From Nitrosomonas marina (GTDB lineage: Bacteria > Pseudomonadota > Gammaproteobacteria > Burkholderiales > Nitrosomonadaceae): 64,000 nt of DNA. Both the position numbers and the translations under genes were made by a program. The stretch lies in assembly GCF_900110145.1 (NCBI RefSeq), contig NZ_FOCP01000004.1, positions 62,001-126,000 on the forward strand. Reading direction: 5' to 3'. This document shows positions 1 through 8,649 of this stretch, piece after piece. A model generated the notes under the pieces. The model searched no databases. It was not told where the DNA came from and saw nothing but the letters and a program-made list of their open reading frames with translations. Every line of letters begins with the position of its first letter. Position 1 is the stretch's first letter.

Positions 1-360
1 GCGCTGACAGAAGCAGAAAATATTGCCAATACGTATGATGCTATACTTTGTATTGCCCATGCAGTCCAGGGAGATACGGAAGCGGACAAACAAACCGGTA
101 CAGACATCCTTGAAAAAGCCAAATCATCAGCTGGCGCACAGAAAATAGAAACCCGTCTGGTACAAGCTAATATTGAATATGGTTTGAATGGCATTGCCGA
201 AGCTATTGCCGATGCTGCAGCCGACTGGGAAGCGGATTTACTGGTCGTCGGTACAGCCAATCGTCGCGGACTGGAACGCTTTTTTGTGGGTTCTGTCGCA
301 GAACAGCTTGTTGCCAAAGTCAGCGCATCCATACTTCTGGTGCGTCCCCAGTCTACATAA
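1..360 (+). CDS. Universal stress protein (UspA family), 3' part only
   Basis: The reading frame is open from base 1 and ends at the TAA at 358-360, so the N-terminus lies outside the window. The 119 visible residues fit the second half of a Usp fold. The nucleotide-binding loop near the C-terminus is seen as GTANRRGLERFFVGSVAE, close to the family pattern G-x2-G-x9-G-S/T, and the chain ends on the usual strand ILLVRPQ. Usp proteins are cytoplasmic ATP-binding or AMP-binding proteins linked to stress survival; the specific role is unknown. It converges with the histidine kinase gene, with a hairpin between them. Confidence 0.85.
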   Translation, partial: ALTEAENIANTYDAILCIAHAVQGDTEADKQTGTDILEKAKSSAGAQKIETRLVQANIEYGLNGIAEAIADAAADWEADLLVVGTANRRGLERFFVGSVAEQLVAKVSASILLVRPQST

Positions 361-402
361 AAAAACCAGACGCGATTTGTGCTCCGTATATAATCCACTC
401 CA

Positions 403-422
403 CCAGTCTCAAAGGAGACTGG
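403..422. terminator. Hairpin between convergent usp and histidine kinase genes
   Basis: The sequence CCAGTCTC-AAAG-GAGACTGG gives a perfect 8-bp stem with a 4-base loop, placed between two convergent genes. Neither side has a clear T tract, so it may act as a weak bidirectional terminator or as an mRNA 3' end. Confidence 0.5.
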
Positions 423-430
423 ACGGCTTC

Positions 431-1711
431 TCAATCTGAGAAAGTGACCGTGAACTGAGAACCCTGGTTTTTCTTGCTTTGAAAGGAAACGCGCCAATTA
501 TAACGTTCACAGATACGCTGTACAATCGCCAGCCCTAATCCGATTCTGTCAGTCTTTCCTGTATTGCTTATTACCCGTCCCTTGAAAATTTGCGCTTGCG
601 TAGGCAAGTCGATGCCAACACCGGTATCGCTGACTGTAAGCTGTTTTTTTGTCAATACCACTTCTATCATACCCTGATCGGTATAACGAAATGCGTTCCG
701 TACCAGATTGGCCACCAGCACGCTAAGAATCCCCGGATGCGCCACCACATTCAATGCTTCCTTCGCTTTCACGATGACATCTACCGGTTTATTTCCCAGC
801 CAAACGCGTTGTTGTTCAATTACCTTGTCAACTATCGGGGCCATGTCACAGCTGATGTGCGATTTTGTCGAGTCATCATTGATTTGTGCAAGTATCAGAA
901 ACGTATCGATCAATTCTGAAATTTCGCCGACAGCGCGCTGGATCCGTTGAATTCTGGCATTTTCCGGTGCCGACAATCCTGTTTTACTGGCCAGTACTTC
1001 TGCCGCCATGCTGATACTGGTAATGGGTGTTCTCAATTCGTGACTGACGTTGCTCGCAAACTCTTTCTCCCGAACCAGCAATTGCTGCAATTGTTCATGA
1101 TAATGCTGCAGCTTGCGCGCCAGCACACCGACTTCGTCATCTCCAAACTCAGTCATATCCAAAGACTCGCCGGGTTGATTTTTGAACGCCATCACCTGAT
1201 AAGCAAGCTTCTTGATAGGCTGGAACACATGATTGGCGACTCCCAGCCCTATCACAAACGCAATGATCAATGTGATCAAAGCACACAACCATACCAGTCG
1301 AATAAAATCCCGCTCGCGTTGATGGATACTGGTATCGTCGAATTGCACGATATAGCGCAGGTTATCAGCATGCGCGATCAAAACCCGGTAATCTCTGTTG
1401 TTGTAGGTGACGTCATGTATACCTGGCGGTAGACCGCGCACATGCGCCGGCATACCAGACAGATGATCATCCCGTGACACTGTATGAATCATAATTGTTG
1501 AGTGCGAGCGAAATGAATCGGATACATGTTCGCTGCTATCAGTTTGCTGTCGAAAGCCGAAATATTCGGAATACAATATATCGTCGAGCACATTCGTTTC
1601 GACAGATTTCAGGGCAATCACCAGACTCACACCGAACATCAGCGTTATGGTCGCGCCAAAAAATAAAAAAGCAAACATGATGCGATGCCTGAGTCGCTTA
1701 GTCTTCTGCAT
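431..1711 (-). CDS. Two-component sensor histidine kinase
   Basis: This inner-membrane kinase has 426 residues. A first membrane segment lies near residues 11-33, a periplasmic sensor region of roughly 100 residues follows, and a second segment lies near 137-159. A HAMP linker runs to about 213. The HisKA phosphoacceptor motif is NVSHELRTP, with His224. The HATPase domain shows the N box (NLVRNAFRYT), G1 box (SDTGVGI) and G2 box (IGLGLAI). The start overlaps the end of the response regulator gene by 14 bp, so the two are co-transcribed, regulator first. The sensor domain matches nothing I recognise, so the signal is unknown. Confidence 0.9.
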   Translation of the reverse strand: MQKTKRLRHRIMFAFLFFGATITLMFGVSLVIALKSVETNVLDDILYSEYFGFRQQTDSSEHVSDSFRSHSTIMIHTVSRDDHLSGMPAHVRGLPPGIHDVTYNNRDYRVLIAHADNLRYIVQFDDTSIHQRERDFIRLVWLCALITLIIAFVIGLGVANHVFQPIKKLAYQVMAFKNQPGESLDMTEFGDDEVGVLARKLQHYHEQLQQLLVREKEFASNVSHELRTPITSISMAAEVLASKTGLSAPENARIQRIQRAVGEISELIDTFLILAQINDDSTKSHISCDMAPIVDKVIEQQRVWLGNKPVDVIVKAKEALNVVAHPGILSVLVANLVRNAFRYTDQGMIEVVLTKKQLTVSDTGVGIDLPTQAQIFKGRVISNTGKTDRIGLGLAIVQRICERYNWRVSFQSKKNQGSQFTVTFSD

Positions 1712-2381
1712 ACCGGTCCGTTAGCCTGTAACCAAAACCGCGCACTGTGTGTATGAGCGAGTAACCAAACGGTTTGTCGATCATCTGGCGCAAATTCGAC
1801 AAATGTGTGCGCAAAGCATCACTGTCCGGTGGATTTTCGTGCCAGACAGCGTGCTCCAATTCTTCCCGTTTAATCACCCGATGCGGGTTCTGCATCAGAA
1901 ACGCAAGTAACCGGAACAACGTTGGATTCAGCGATATATACTTGCCGGCCCGTGACACTTCGTGTGTTTCCAGATCCAGGCACAAATCCCCAACCTGCAA
2001 CTTGGAAACCGTCGCGTGCCTGGCGCGTTCCGAAAGAACCTTTACCCGTGCTGCCAGCTCTTTCAGGGCAAACGGTTTTATCAGATAATCATCCGTACCC
2101 GATTGAAAACCTTCCAGTTTATTGTCCAGTGTATCTCTTGCAGTAAGCATGATTACAGGTACTGTTCGATGCGCGTCCTGACGAAGCCGCTGGCACAGCT
2201 CGATCCCGTCTATTCCAGGCAAACCCAGATCCAGAATAATAACATCGTAGTTTTTTGTGATTGCCAGGTGCAGTCCTGTTACGCCATCACCTGCCGCGTC
2301 GACTGTATACCCGAGCGACTCCAGATAATCATAAATACTGGCGGCAATGTCCTGGTTGTCTTCTATGATCAGCACATTCAT
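1698..2381 (-). CDS. OmpR-family response regulator
   Basis: The protein has 227 residues if it starts at the ATG encoding MNVLIIEDNQD. The frame stays open 24 codons further up (to 2453), but the receiver domain begins directly at this Met. Phosphoacceptor Asp51 sits in ILDLGLPG, the acidic pocket is E7-D8, Thr80 is in MLTA, and Lys102 is in LIKPF. The C-terminal half is a winged-helix DNA-binding domain (about residues 130-220) with RTHLSNLRQMID and VRGFGYRL. It partners the overlapping histidine kinase. It is divergent from norC across 316 bp, so it might control that operon, but nothing in the sequence proves this. Confidence 0.9.
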   Translation of the reverse strand: MNVLIIEDNQDIAASIYDYLESLGYTVDAAGDGVTGLHLAITKNYDVIILDLGLPGIDGIELCQRLRQDAHRTVPVIMLTARDTLDNKLEGFQSGTDDYLIKPFALKELAARVKVLSERARHATVSKLQVGDLCLDLETHEVSRAGKYISLNPTLFRLLAFLMQNPHRVIKREELEHAVWHENPPDSDALRTHLSNLRQMIDKPFGYSLIHTVRGFGYRLTDRYAED

Positions 2382-2588
2382 GAGTTTCTGTTGTTGCGCA
2401 AAATGTTCCTGTTGACTGATTAATCTTATTTCAAGCAACCATGGATTGTTCATAACCCATACTGTACAGACAATTTAAAATAAACCTGTGTATGCGACAA
2501 TTCTGTTCATTGGCCCGATATTACTTGTCAACGCTGTTTCTCCGGTGCGAATCACCAGCACCCTTCTCAAACAGGGCAAGATGCGCTA

Positions 2589-2621
2589 GAATCCATATAT
2601 ATCTTCAAGAATACCATATAT
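2589..2621 (+). promoter_or_regulatory. Direct repeats upstream of norC, possible regulator site
   Basis: GAATCCATATAT (2589-2600) and GAATACCATATAT (2609-2621) place two copies of CCATATAT exactly 21 bp apart, about two helical turns, some 80-100 bp before the norC start. The spacing suits tandem binding by a dimeric regulator such as an OmpR-type protein. No regulator is identified and no clear -35/-10 pair is visible. Confidence 0.3.
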
Positions 2622-2697
2622 CCACCTGATTATTATGGCAATTGAAGACATCTTCTGTTGTACGTTTGCTAACCATTTGTAAACAAAAGGGGGAAGT

Positions 2698-3150
2698 ATG
2701 GCAGAGTATTTGACCAAATCGGCGGCACGCAATATTTTCTACGGCGGCACAATTTTTTTTCTGGTGCTTTTCACGATTCTCACGCTGCACAGTCATTACT
2801 ATATTCAGAATGTTTCAACGGATGAATCCACGCTCACCGAGTCAGTAGCACGCGGCAAGCATGTATGGGAGCGTCACTCCTGTATTAACTGCCACACACT
2901 GCTGGGTGAAGGCGCCTATTTTGCACCGGAATTAGGGAACGTATGGGTGCGCTATGGCGGTCGTGAAAGCGCTGAAGGCGCACGCATGGGCTTAAAGGCG
3001 TGGATGCGCGCGCAACCGACCGGTGTGCCGGGACGACGTCAAATGCCCCAGTTTAATCTGACTGAACAGGAACTGGATGACCTGATAGATTTTCTCGAAT
3101 GGACAAGTCGTATCGACACGTTGGGATGGCCGCCCAATGATGCCGGCTGA
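2698..3150 (+). CDS. norC: Nitric oxide reductase subunit C (cytochrome c)
   Basis: NorC is the membrane-anchored c-type cytochrome that passes electrons to NorB during reduction of NO to N2O. The 150 residues match the family length. One membrane anchor spans about residues 13-33. The haem c motif C62-x-x-C65-H66 lies in HSCINCHTLLGEGAYF, and Met116 in RRQMPQF is the likely sixth haem ligand. A strong ribosome site (GGGGGAAG) lies just before the ATG. It is the first gene of norCBQD; norB follows after 61 bp. The TAPEL-type sequence after the haem site is typical of NorC rather than other small cytochromes. Confidence 0.97.
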   Translation: MAEYLTKSAARNIFYGGTIFFLVLFTILTLHSHYYIQNVSTDESTLTESVARGKHVWERHSCINCHTLLGEGAYFAPELGNVWVRYGGRESAEGARMGLKAWMRAQPTGVPGRRQMPQFNLTEQELDDLIDFLEWTSRIDTLGWPPNDAG

Positions 3151-3211
3151 TGGCCAAAGGGTACTCCACACCACAACCGCTCACCGCTGATTTCACTGAG
3201 GAGATGCATAC

Positions 3212-4543
3212 ATGAAATATCATACTCAGGCGCTTGCCTACCCCTATTTTATTGCCGCACTTGCATTGTTTCTCGTTCAGGTACTTGCAGGCGTGCTGGC
3301 CGGCACCGTATACGTTTTTCCCAATTTTTTATCTGAAACCGTCCCGTTTCATATCATTCGGATGATTCATACCAATGCGCTGCTGGTATGGCTGCTGTTA
3401 GGCTATTTTGGTGCCAGCTACTTTCTGATTCCTGAAGAATGCGAACGTGACATTCACAGTCCCAAACTGGCCTGGCTGCAGCTTGGTCTGTTTGTGTTCG
3501 CCGCGCTGGCGGCGGTCGTTTCGTATCTTTTCGGCATACACGAGGGTCGTGAGTTTCTGGAACAGCCATTATGGGTCAAAATTCTGATGGCCATAGCCTT
3601 TATCGTATTTATCTATAATATAACCCTGACCGTGCTGAAGGGGCGCAAGACGGTGGTTTCCATTGTTCTGCTGCTGGGACTGTGGGGCGCGCTGCTGTTC
3701 TTCCTGTTTGCATTCTACAACCCGGACAATCTAGCGCTCGACAAACTTTACTGGTGGTGGGTCGTACATGTCTGGGTTGAAGGTGTATGGGAATTGATCA
3801 TGGCCGCCATGCTGGCATTTCTGTTAATCAAACTGACCGGCGTCGATCGCGAAATCATCGAAAAATGGCTGTATGTCATCGTTGGCTTCTCCCTGTTCAG
3901 CGGGCTGCTGGGAACAGGCCACCACTACTACTGGATCGGCACGCCCCAGTACTGGCACTGGATCGGTGCGCTGTTCTCGATTCTTGAGGTGGTCCCCTTC
4001 TTCGCCATGGTTCTATGGGCTTTTTATCTGGTATATCAAAGCGGACGTGAACATCCCAACAAGGCGGCCATGCTGTGGAGCCTTGGCTGCCCGGTGATGG
4101 CTTTTTTTGGCGCTGGCGTGCTCGGTCTTCTGCACAGTTTTCCGTCGATTAATTTTTACACACACGGCACCCAGCTCACCGCGGCCCATGGCCATCTTGC
4201 CTTTTATGGCGCTTATGTCATGCTGAATCTCGCGTTTTTCACCTATGCCCTGCCCGCTTTGCGAAAACTGCAGCCTTATAATCAGGTTATGAATATGTGG
4301 AGTTTCTGGCTGATGACCGGTTCAATGACGATCATGACATTCACGCTGGCCTTTGCAGGCGTATTGCAGACACATCTGCAGCGCGTTCTGGCAATGGGCT
4401 TTATGGAAATCCAGTCGCAGATCGAACTGTTTTACTGGTTCCGTCTAGGATCGGGCCTGTTTTTCCTGATTGGCGCAATGCTGTATATCTATTCTGCATT
4501 CGGATCTGTCCGGGAGCAGGCTGCAGTTGCACGCCGGTCGTAA
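3212..4543 (+). CDS. norB: Nitric oxide reductase subunit B
   Basis: NorB is the catalytic subunit, a relative of haem-copper oxidases that converts 2 NO to N2O at a haem b3/FeB centre. The 443 residues form about 12 membrane helices. Likely metal ligands are all present: His53 (RMIHTN) and His328 for haem b, His326 for haem b3, and FeB ligands His186 (VVHVWVEG), His237 and His238 (GTGHHYY), with Glu190 as the conserved acidic residue. No quinol-oxidising N-terminal extension is present, so this is the cytochrome c-dependent (cNor) type, consistent with norC. GAGGAG precedes the ATG. norQ follows after 9 bp. Confidence 0.97.
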   Translation: MKYHTQALAYPYFIAALALFLVQVLAGVLAGTVYVFPNFLSETVPFHIIRMIHTNALLVWLLLGYFGASYFLIPEECERDIHSPKLAWLQLGLFVFAALAAVVSYLFGIHEGREFLEQPLWVKILMAIAFIVFIYNITLTVLKGRKTVVSIVLLLGLWGALLFFLFAFYNPDNLALDKLYWWWVVHVWVEGVWELIMAAMLAFLLIKLTGVDREIIEKWLYVIVGFSLFSGLLGTGHHYYWIGTPQYWHWIGALFSILEVVPFFAMVLWAFYLVYQSGREHPNKAAMLWSLGCPVMAFFGAGVLGLLHSFPSINFYTHGTQLTAAHGHLAFYGAYVMLNLAFFTYALPALRKLQPYNQVMNMWSFWLMTGSMTIMTFTLAFAGVLQTHLQRVLAMGFMEIQSQIELFYWFRLGSGLFFLIGAMLYIYSAFGSVREQAAVARRS

Positions 4544-4552
4544 CAACTGCGT

Positions 4553-5374
4553 ATGAACCGAACGCAACCGCAGGATATACACAGTCTGTCAACACAGAAT
4601 GCCTTGCCGTTTTACAAGCCGGTCGGTCATGAATGTACGGTGTTTGAAATGGCATACCGGCAACGGCTACCATTACTGGTCAAGGGTCCCACCGGCTGTG
4701 GTAAAACCCGTTTTATCGCCCACATGGCCGCCCGGCTGGGCCGTAATCTGCATACCGTTTCCTGCCACGATGACCTGACAGCGGCGGACCTGACCGGGCG
4801 CTATCTGCTCAAAGGAGGCGAGACGGCGTGGATGGACGGCCCGCTTACTCGCGCCGTGCGCGAAGGGAGCATCTGTTATCTCGATGAAGTGGTCGAGGCA
4901 CGCAAGGACGTCACCGTGGTCCTGCATCCTCTAACAGACGACAGGCGCATACTGCCGCTGGAAAGAACCGGAGAGATACTGCACGCGCCCGACACGTTCA
5001 TGCTGGTCATATCCTACAACCCGGGATACCAGAATATTCTCAAATCATTAAAGCCAAGCACGCGCCAGCGCTTCATTTCCCTGAGCTTTGATTTTCCACC
5101 GCCGGAAATCGAAACCGGTATTATCGCCTGCGAAAGCGGTCTCCCCGATGAACAGTGTGTTCCTTTGGTCAATCTCGCCAGACAACTACGCGAACTAAAG
5201 GAAATAGATCTGGAAGAAGTCGTGTCAACGCGTTTGCTGGTCTATTGCGCGATACTGATAAAAAACGGACTGCCCCCCTGCCAGGCAGCCGAAACCGCGC
5301 TGATCGAACCGCTTTGTGATGATCAGGATGTCAAACAGGGGTTGCTTGAACTGGTACGCGCGACATACGGCTAG
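4553..5374 (+). CDS. norQ: NorQ, MoxR-type AAA+ ATPase for NO reductase activation
   Basis: This 273-residue AAA+ protein belongs to the CbbQ/NirQ/NorQ family. Walker A is GPTGCGKT (residues 45-52) and Walker B is CYLDE (Asp111-Glu112). A sensor region with SYNPGYQ follows near residue 160. Family members work with a VWA-domain partner to mature or activate an enzyme, here probably by helping insert the non-haem iron into NorB. Spacing to norB is 9 bp and to norD 5 bp, so translation is probably coupled within one operon. Confidence 0.93.
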   Translation: MNRTQPQDIHSLSTQNALPFYKPVGHECTVFEMAYRQRLPLLVKGPTGCGKTRFIAHMAARLGRNLHTVSCHDDLTAADLTGRYLLKGGETAWMDGPLTRAVREGSICYLDEVVEARKDVTVVLHPLTDDRRILPLERTGEILHAPDTFMLVISYNPGYQNILKSLKPSTRQRFISLSFDFPPPEIETGIIACESGLPDEQCVPLVNLARQLRELKEIDLEEVVSTRLLVYCAILIKNGLPPCQAAETALIEPLCDDQDVKQGLLELVRATYG

Positions 5375-5379
5375 CGCAC

Positions 5380-7314
5380 GTGAGTCACTGGGATTTTCTT
5401 GAACTGGAGGAACTGGTCGGCCGCTGCTGGCATCGGCTTGTCGGCAAGGCCGGCAGCTACCCGGACTATGCGGACGCCGCCGTCTCGCTCGATTCGATCC
5501 GCACACCGCTCAGTGTTTATTTCCGTGGACTGGGTGGCGCACCCGGCATTACATTTGCTGTTGCCGCCCGGCAATCGTCAGGACACCGTCTTAAACTGAC
5601 ACAGCGCCTGGGTATCGAGAAAGAATCCATGTCGCTCATCGAAGGCGATTCGGAAAGAATTTTACTGCCTGAAACGGTAGCATACTTTCCTACCCGCGAG
5701 CTGAACCGGCGTCTTTATTTCTGGCTGGCTGGCTATTTCGCCGTATCCAGACAACCGGCCTTTACTGAACCGCATGATCCGTTGCAGGCCGATCTCGCTT
5801 ATCTGCACCACGCTTACCGTACCTGTGCTCAAATCAGCGAACGGTTTCCCGTTCTTGCCAGCGATTATCAGCATCTTTGCGACGCATTAATCGCACAGCG
5901 GCCACGGCGCCCGCTGCCCGGGCAGGAACAGGCTGTCGAGAATGTGGTTCGAACGCTGTTGGGGAAGCCGTGTAACGATCCGTTAGCGCATGCGATGTTA
6001 CAGACAGTCCAACAGTCCACACCCGATTTCAGCCACTGGCAAGCAGCAAAACACTACCAGCCATTTCTGCCAGTCCCGCTCTGGGGAAAAATCCGTTCAT
6101 CCGTCCTGTCACCTGCTACAGAAAAGGATCATGCCGACCAGGACGGCGGCAGTCAGGACATGCATGACAATCAGAGAAAAAAAGGCCGCAGGGAGCGGTT
6201 CGAACAAAGCGAGCGTGATGATCCGCTGCTGTTAAACCGGTTTGAGAAACTCTTCAGCTGGTCCGAAATGCTCAATATCAATCGCGCCGTCCAGGACGAC
6301 GATGCGGATAGCGCGCAAAACGCCGCCAAAGACATGGAAGAAATCGCGCTCAGCACGCATCAGCGCCCAGCCGCAACCAGACTGAAATTCGATCTCGATC
6401 TGGCGCCTGGCGATGTTAACCCATTGTTATTGATTGATGAATTAACCTACCCGGAATGGGACTACCGACGCGCCAGCTATCATGCCAGCCAATGCCGGAT
6501 CATTTTTCAGCAGGCCGAAGAAAAAGGAGAAACGTGGACGCCGGATCTCCAGACAAGACGGCGCTTTCGCAAAGTTCGTCGTCAATTTGAAGCGATCCGT
6601 CCCAGACGCGAGATTTTACGCAACCAGCTGGATGGCGTCGAACTGGACATGGACGCGCTGGTGCGCTCGCAAAGCGATCTGCTTGCCAACGGCAACTGCT
6701 CGGACCAGATCTACATGAAATCGCAGCGGCAGGCCCGCGATCTTGCTGTCGCCATCCTGGTGGATGTCTCCCTATCCACCGATAGCTGGATCGGCGGCAG
6801 GCGCATTCTCGATGTTGAAAAAGAGGCGCTGGTTACACTGGCAACCGGACTGTCGGCCTGCCGAGACACATTTGCCATCTATACCTTCACCTCGCGCAAA
6901 AGAGATTTCGTGCGCATTGCCGCCGTCAAGGATTTCAACGAAGCCTACAACGACAAAACGCTGCGCCGCATCGCCTCATTGCGTCCCGGTTATTACACTC
7001 GCATGGGTGCCGCTCTGCGGCACACACAACAATTACTAAACAGTCGCCCCGAACGCAATCGCCTGATGCTGCTGCTCAGTGACGGCAAGCCCAACGATCT
7101 GGACTATTATGAGGGCCGGTATGGTATTGAAGATACCCGGCACGCCATTCTCGAGGTGCGTCAGTCGGGACTGTCCGTATTCGGCATCACCGTCGACCGC
7201 AAAGCGCAGGATTACTTTCCCTATCTGTTCGGCAAGGGCGGATACACCATCGTAAACCGGCCCGACCGCCTGTCCCAGGTGCTGCCGTTAATCTATCAGC
7301 AACTGGTCAGCTGA
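5380..7314 (+). CDS. norD: NorD, VWA-domain activator of NO reductase
   Basis: The 644-residue protein starts at a GTG five bases after the norQ stop. The C-terminal third is a von Willebrand factor A domain with a complete MIDAS metal site: DVSLSTDS from Asp462, then a Thr in YYTRMGAAL and Asp in LLLSDGKPND. The middle (about residues 245-300) is charged and probably flexible. NorD works with the NorQ ATPase in maturing NorCB. The order norC-norB-norQ-norD is the standard one. There is no norE, which is also absent from many denitrifiers and ammonia oxidisers. Confidence 0.93.
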   Translation: MSHWDFLELEELVGRCWHRLVGKAGSYPDYADAAVSLDSIRTPLSVYFRGLGGAPGITFAVAARQSSGHRLKLTQRLGIEKESMSLIEGDSERILLPETVAYFPTRELNRRLYFWLAGYFAVSRQPAFTEPHDPLQADLAYLHHAYRTCAQISERFPVLASDYQHLCDALIAQRPRRPLPGQEQAVENVVRTLLGKPCNDPLAHAMLQTVQQSTPDFSHWQAAKHYQPFLPVPLWGKIRSSVLSPATEKDHADQDGGSQDMHDNQRKKGRRERFEQSERDDPLLLNRFEKLFSWSEMLNINRAVQDDDADSAQNAAKDMEEIALSTHQRPAATRLKFDLDLAPGDVNPLLLIDELTYPEWDYRRASYHASQCRIIFQQAEEKGETWTPDLQTRRRFRKVRRQFEAIRPRREILRNQLDGVELDMDALVRSQSDLLANGNCSDQIYMKSQRQARDLAVAILVDVSLSTDSWIGGRRILDVEKEALVTLATGLSACRDTFAIYTFTSRKRDFVRIAAVKDFNEAYNDKTLRRIASLRPGYYTRMGAALRHTQQLLNSRPERNRLMLLLSDGKPNDLDYYEGRYGIEDTRHAILEVRQSGLSVFGITVDRKAQDYFPYLFGKGGYTIVNRPDRLSQVLPLIYQQLVS

Positions 7315-7371
7315 TGACGGCACAACAAAGCATTTACAAACTTCATCACAACATAACTATTTGTAATATCG

Positions 7372-7410
7372 ATGGAATAATTTTGGCAACTGCATTCCAT
7401 TCACTTTTTT
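7372..7410 (+). terminator. Possible terminator after norD
   Basis: ATGGAAT (7372-7378) and ATTCCAT (7394-7400) form a 7-bp stem around a 15-base loop. A T run lies at 7405-7410. It sits 58 bp after the norD stop, between convergent genes. The loop is long, so the call is tentative. Confidence 0.35.
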
Positions 7411-7440
7411 GACAGGTTGATGTACACCAGTATACCCGCA

Positions 7441-7809
7441 TCACTTCATCGAGTGCAGACCGATCATGTTGCCTTCGGTGTCTGCCACCAGGGCAATAAA
7501 ACCGTATTCGCCGATTGAAAATTTTTCCTTAAGCACCTTGCCGCCGTGTTCGGCTGAGCGGGCCTGCTGGATTGCGCAGTCGTCGCAGGCAAAGTACACG
7601 ATCGTGCTGTTACCTCCCGCCGTACAGCCCTCCATTTTGACCAGCGCGCCCATGGCGCCGTATGCATTCTGATCGCCGGAAAAACACCATAACTCGACGT
7701 CCGGACTACTCAGCTGCTCCAGTTCGCATTCAAACACCGCTTCATAAAAGGATTTTGCTTTTGCCATATCGTCCACATAAATTTCAAACCAACCAACAGG
7801 ATTCTGCAT
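7441..7809 (-). CDS. VOC-family (glyoxalase-like) protein
   Basis: A 122-residue single-unit VOC protein that begins MQNPVGWFEIYVDDMAKAKS and contains FYEAVFE, typical of the first beta-alpha-beta-beta-beta module, with GFIALVADTEGNMIGLHS at the C-terminus. Proteins of this PhnB/glyoxalase-like group usually form dimers with a metal or ligand site between modules; the substrate is unknown. The last gene on the minus strand before norD, it lies 86 bp beyond the amidotransferase, with a GC-rich hairpin between them, so it may or may not share that transcript. AGGTGT lies just before the ATG. Confidence 0.8.
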   Translation of the reverse strand: MQNPVGWFEIYVDDMAKAKSFYEAVFECELEQLSSPDVELWCFSGDQNAYGAMGALVKMEGCTAGGNSTIVYFACDDCAIQQARSAEHGGKVLKEKFSIGEYGFIALVADTEGNMIGLHSMK

Positions 7810-7842
7810 ACAACACCTCCAGTGTTATTCATGGATTAACCC

Positions 7843-7863
7843 GACCGGCAAAGCCGGCCGGTC
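7843..7863 (-). terminator. GC-rich hairpin after the amidotransferase gene
   Basis: CCGGC-AAA-GCCGG gives a tight 5-bp stem (7845-7857), and an alternative fold pairs GACCGG with CCGGTC at the outer ends. It lies between the amidotransferase stop and the VOC start. There is no T tract, so it could be an attenuator or processing site that separates the two genes. Confidence 0.35.
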
Positions 7864-7895
7864 GAACAAGCAGTATTTGTATAAAGTTACAGGCA

Positions 7896-8612
7896 TCAGC
7901 GACTGGGCGCATTGAAAAAGTTGACCGCCCAGCGCGCGAACAACTGATCATCAAGCGTTTTCTGCAGCGATGCAATCCCCTGCTCGATGCGCTCTGCCGG
8001 AATGATGGCGCGGCGGATTTCCATCAGTGCATTGGAGTACGCCTTGATAAACTCCGGGTGCCCCTGAACGCTGAAAAAATGATCGCCACAGGCCAGCATG
8101 TAATAGGGGCAGAACGAACTGCCGGCGAGCACGTCGATATCGACAGTCGGCGGCAGCGAGACGACCTGGTCCTGATGACTGGCTATCAGATTCAGCGCCG
8201 GTTGCGCCGGCTGCATCCAGGGTCTGGTGTGCAGCAACTGATTGACCGTTACACCGATTCCCCAGCCTTTGTCGGACTTTCTGACTTCACCGCCAAGCGC
8301 CTTGATCATTAGCTGGTGACCGAAGCAGATACCCACATACCGCTTTTTCGCCTGGTGCAGCTGACGAACAAAATCTTCCAGACGCAGAATCCACGGATGA
8401 CCGTCGTTGACGCCGTGACGACTGCCGGTAGTGATATAGGCATCGCATTCATCCAGACTGTCGGGATACTCGAACGCCTGCACGCGAAACACCCGGAACC
8501 TGCAGTCCGGCGCTACACCGTCAAACAGATTGGCAATCATCTGCGGATAATCGCCGAATCTCGGTTGCAACTCCTCGCGCACATGGTCACACTGCAAAAT
8601 ACCTACTTTCAT
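7896..8612 (-). CDS. Class I glutamine amidotransferase-like hydrolase
   Basis: This 238-residue protein has the GATase1 triad: nucleophile Cys96 in GICFGHQ, with His185 and Glu187 in QGHPEF. It lacks any fused synthetase domain. Stand-alone members, often named GMP synthase-like, hydrolyse gamma-glutamyl amide bonds; PuuD and IpuF, which release glutamate from gamma-glutamyl intermediates, are functional parallels. Placed last behind a glutamine synthetase-like gene, an aldehyde dehydrogenase and an alcohol dehydrogenase, it probably removes the glutamyl group at the end of that pathway. That role is inferred from the neighbours. The gap to the alcohol dehydrogenase gene is 37 bp. Confidence 0.8.
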   Translation of the reverse strand: MKVGILQCDHVREELQPRFGDYPQMIANLFDGVAPDCRFRVFRVQAFEYPDSLDECDAYITTGSRHGVNDGHPWILRLEDFVRQLHQAKKRYVGICFGHQLMIKALGGEVRKSDKGWGIGVTVNQLLHTRPWMQPAQPALNLIASHQDQVVSLPPTVDIDVLAGSSFCPYYMLACGDHFFSVQGHPEFIKAYSNALMEIRRAIIPAERIEQGIASLQKTLDDQLFARWAVNFFNAPSR

Positions 8613-8649
8613 ACTCGATAGCGTATTGTATTCAAATTAACAACCAACA

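Noticed and set aside
2635-2651. ATG-N11-CAT with a CATCTT half site upstream of norC, as in NsrR operators
   Set aside because: The inner bases do not match the NsrR consensus; only one half looks right.
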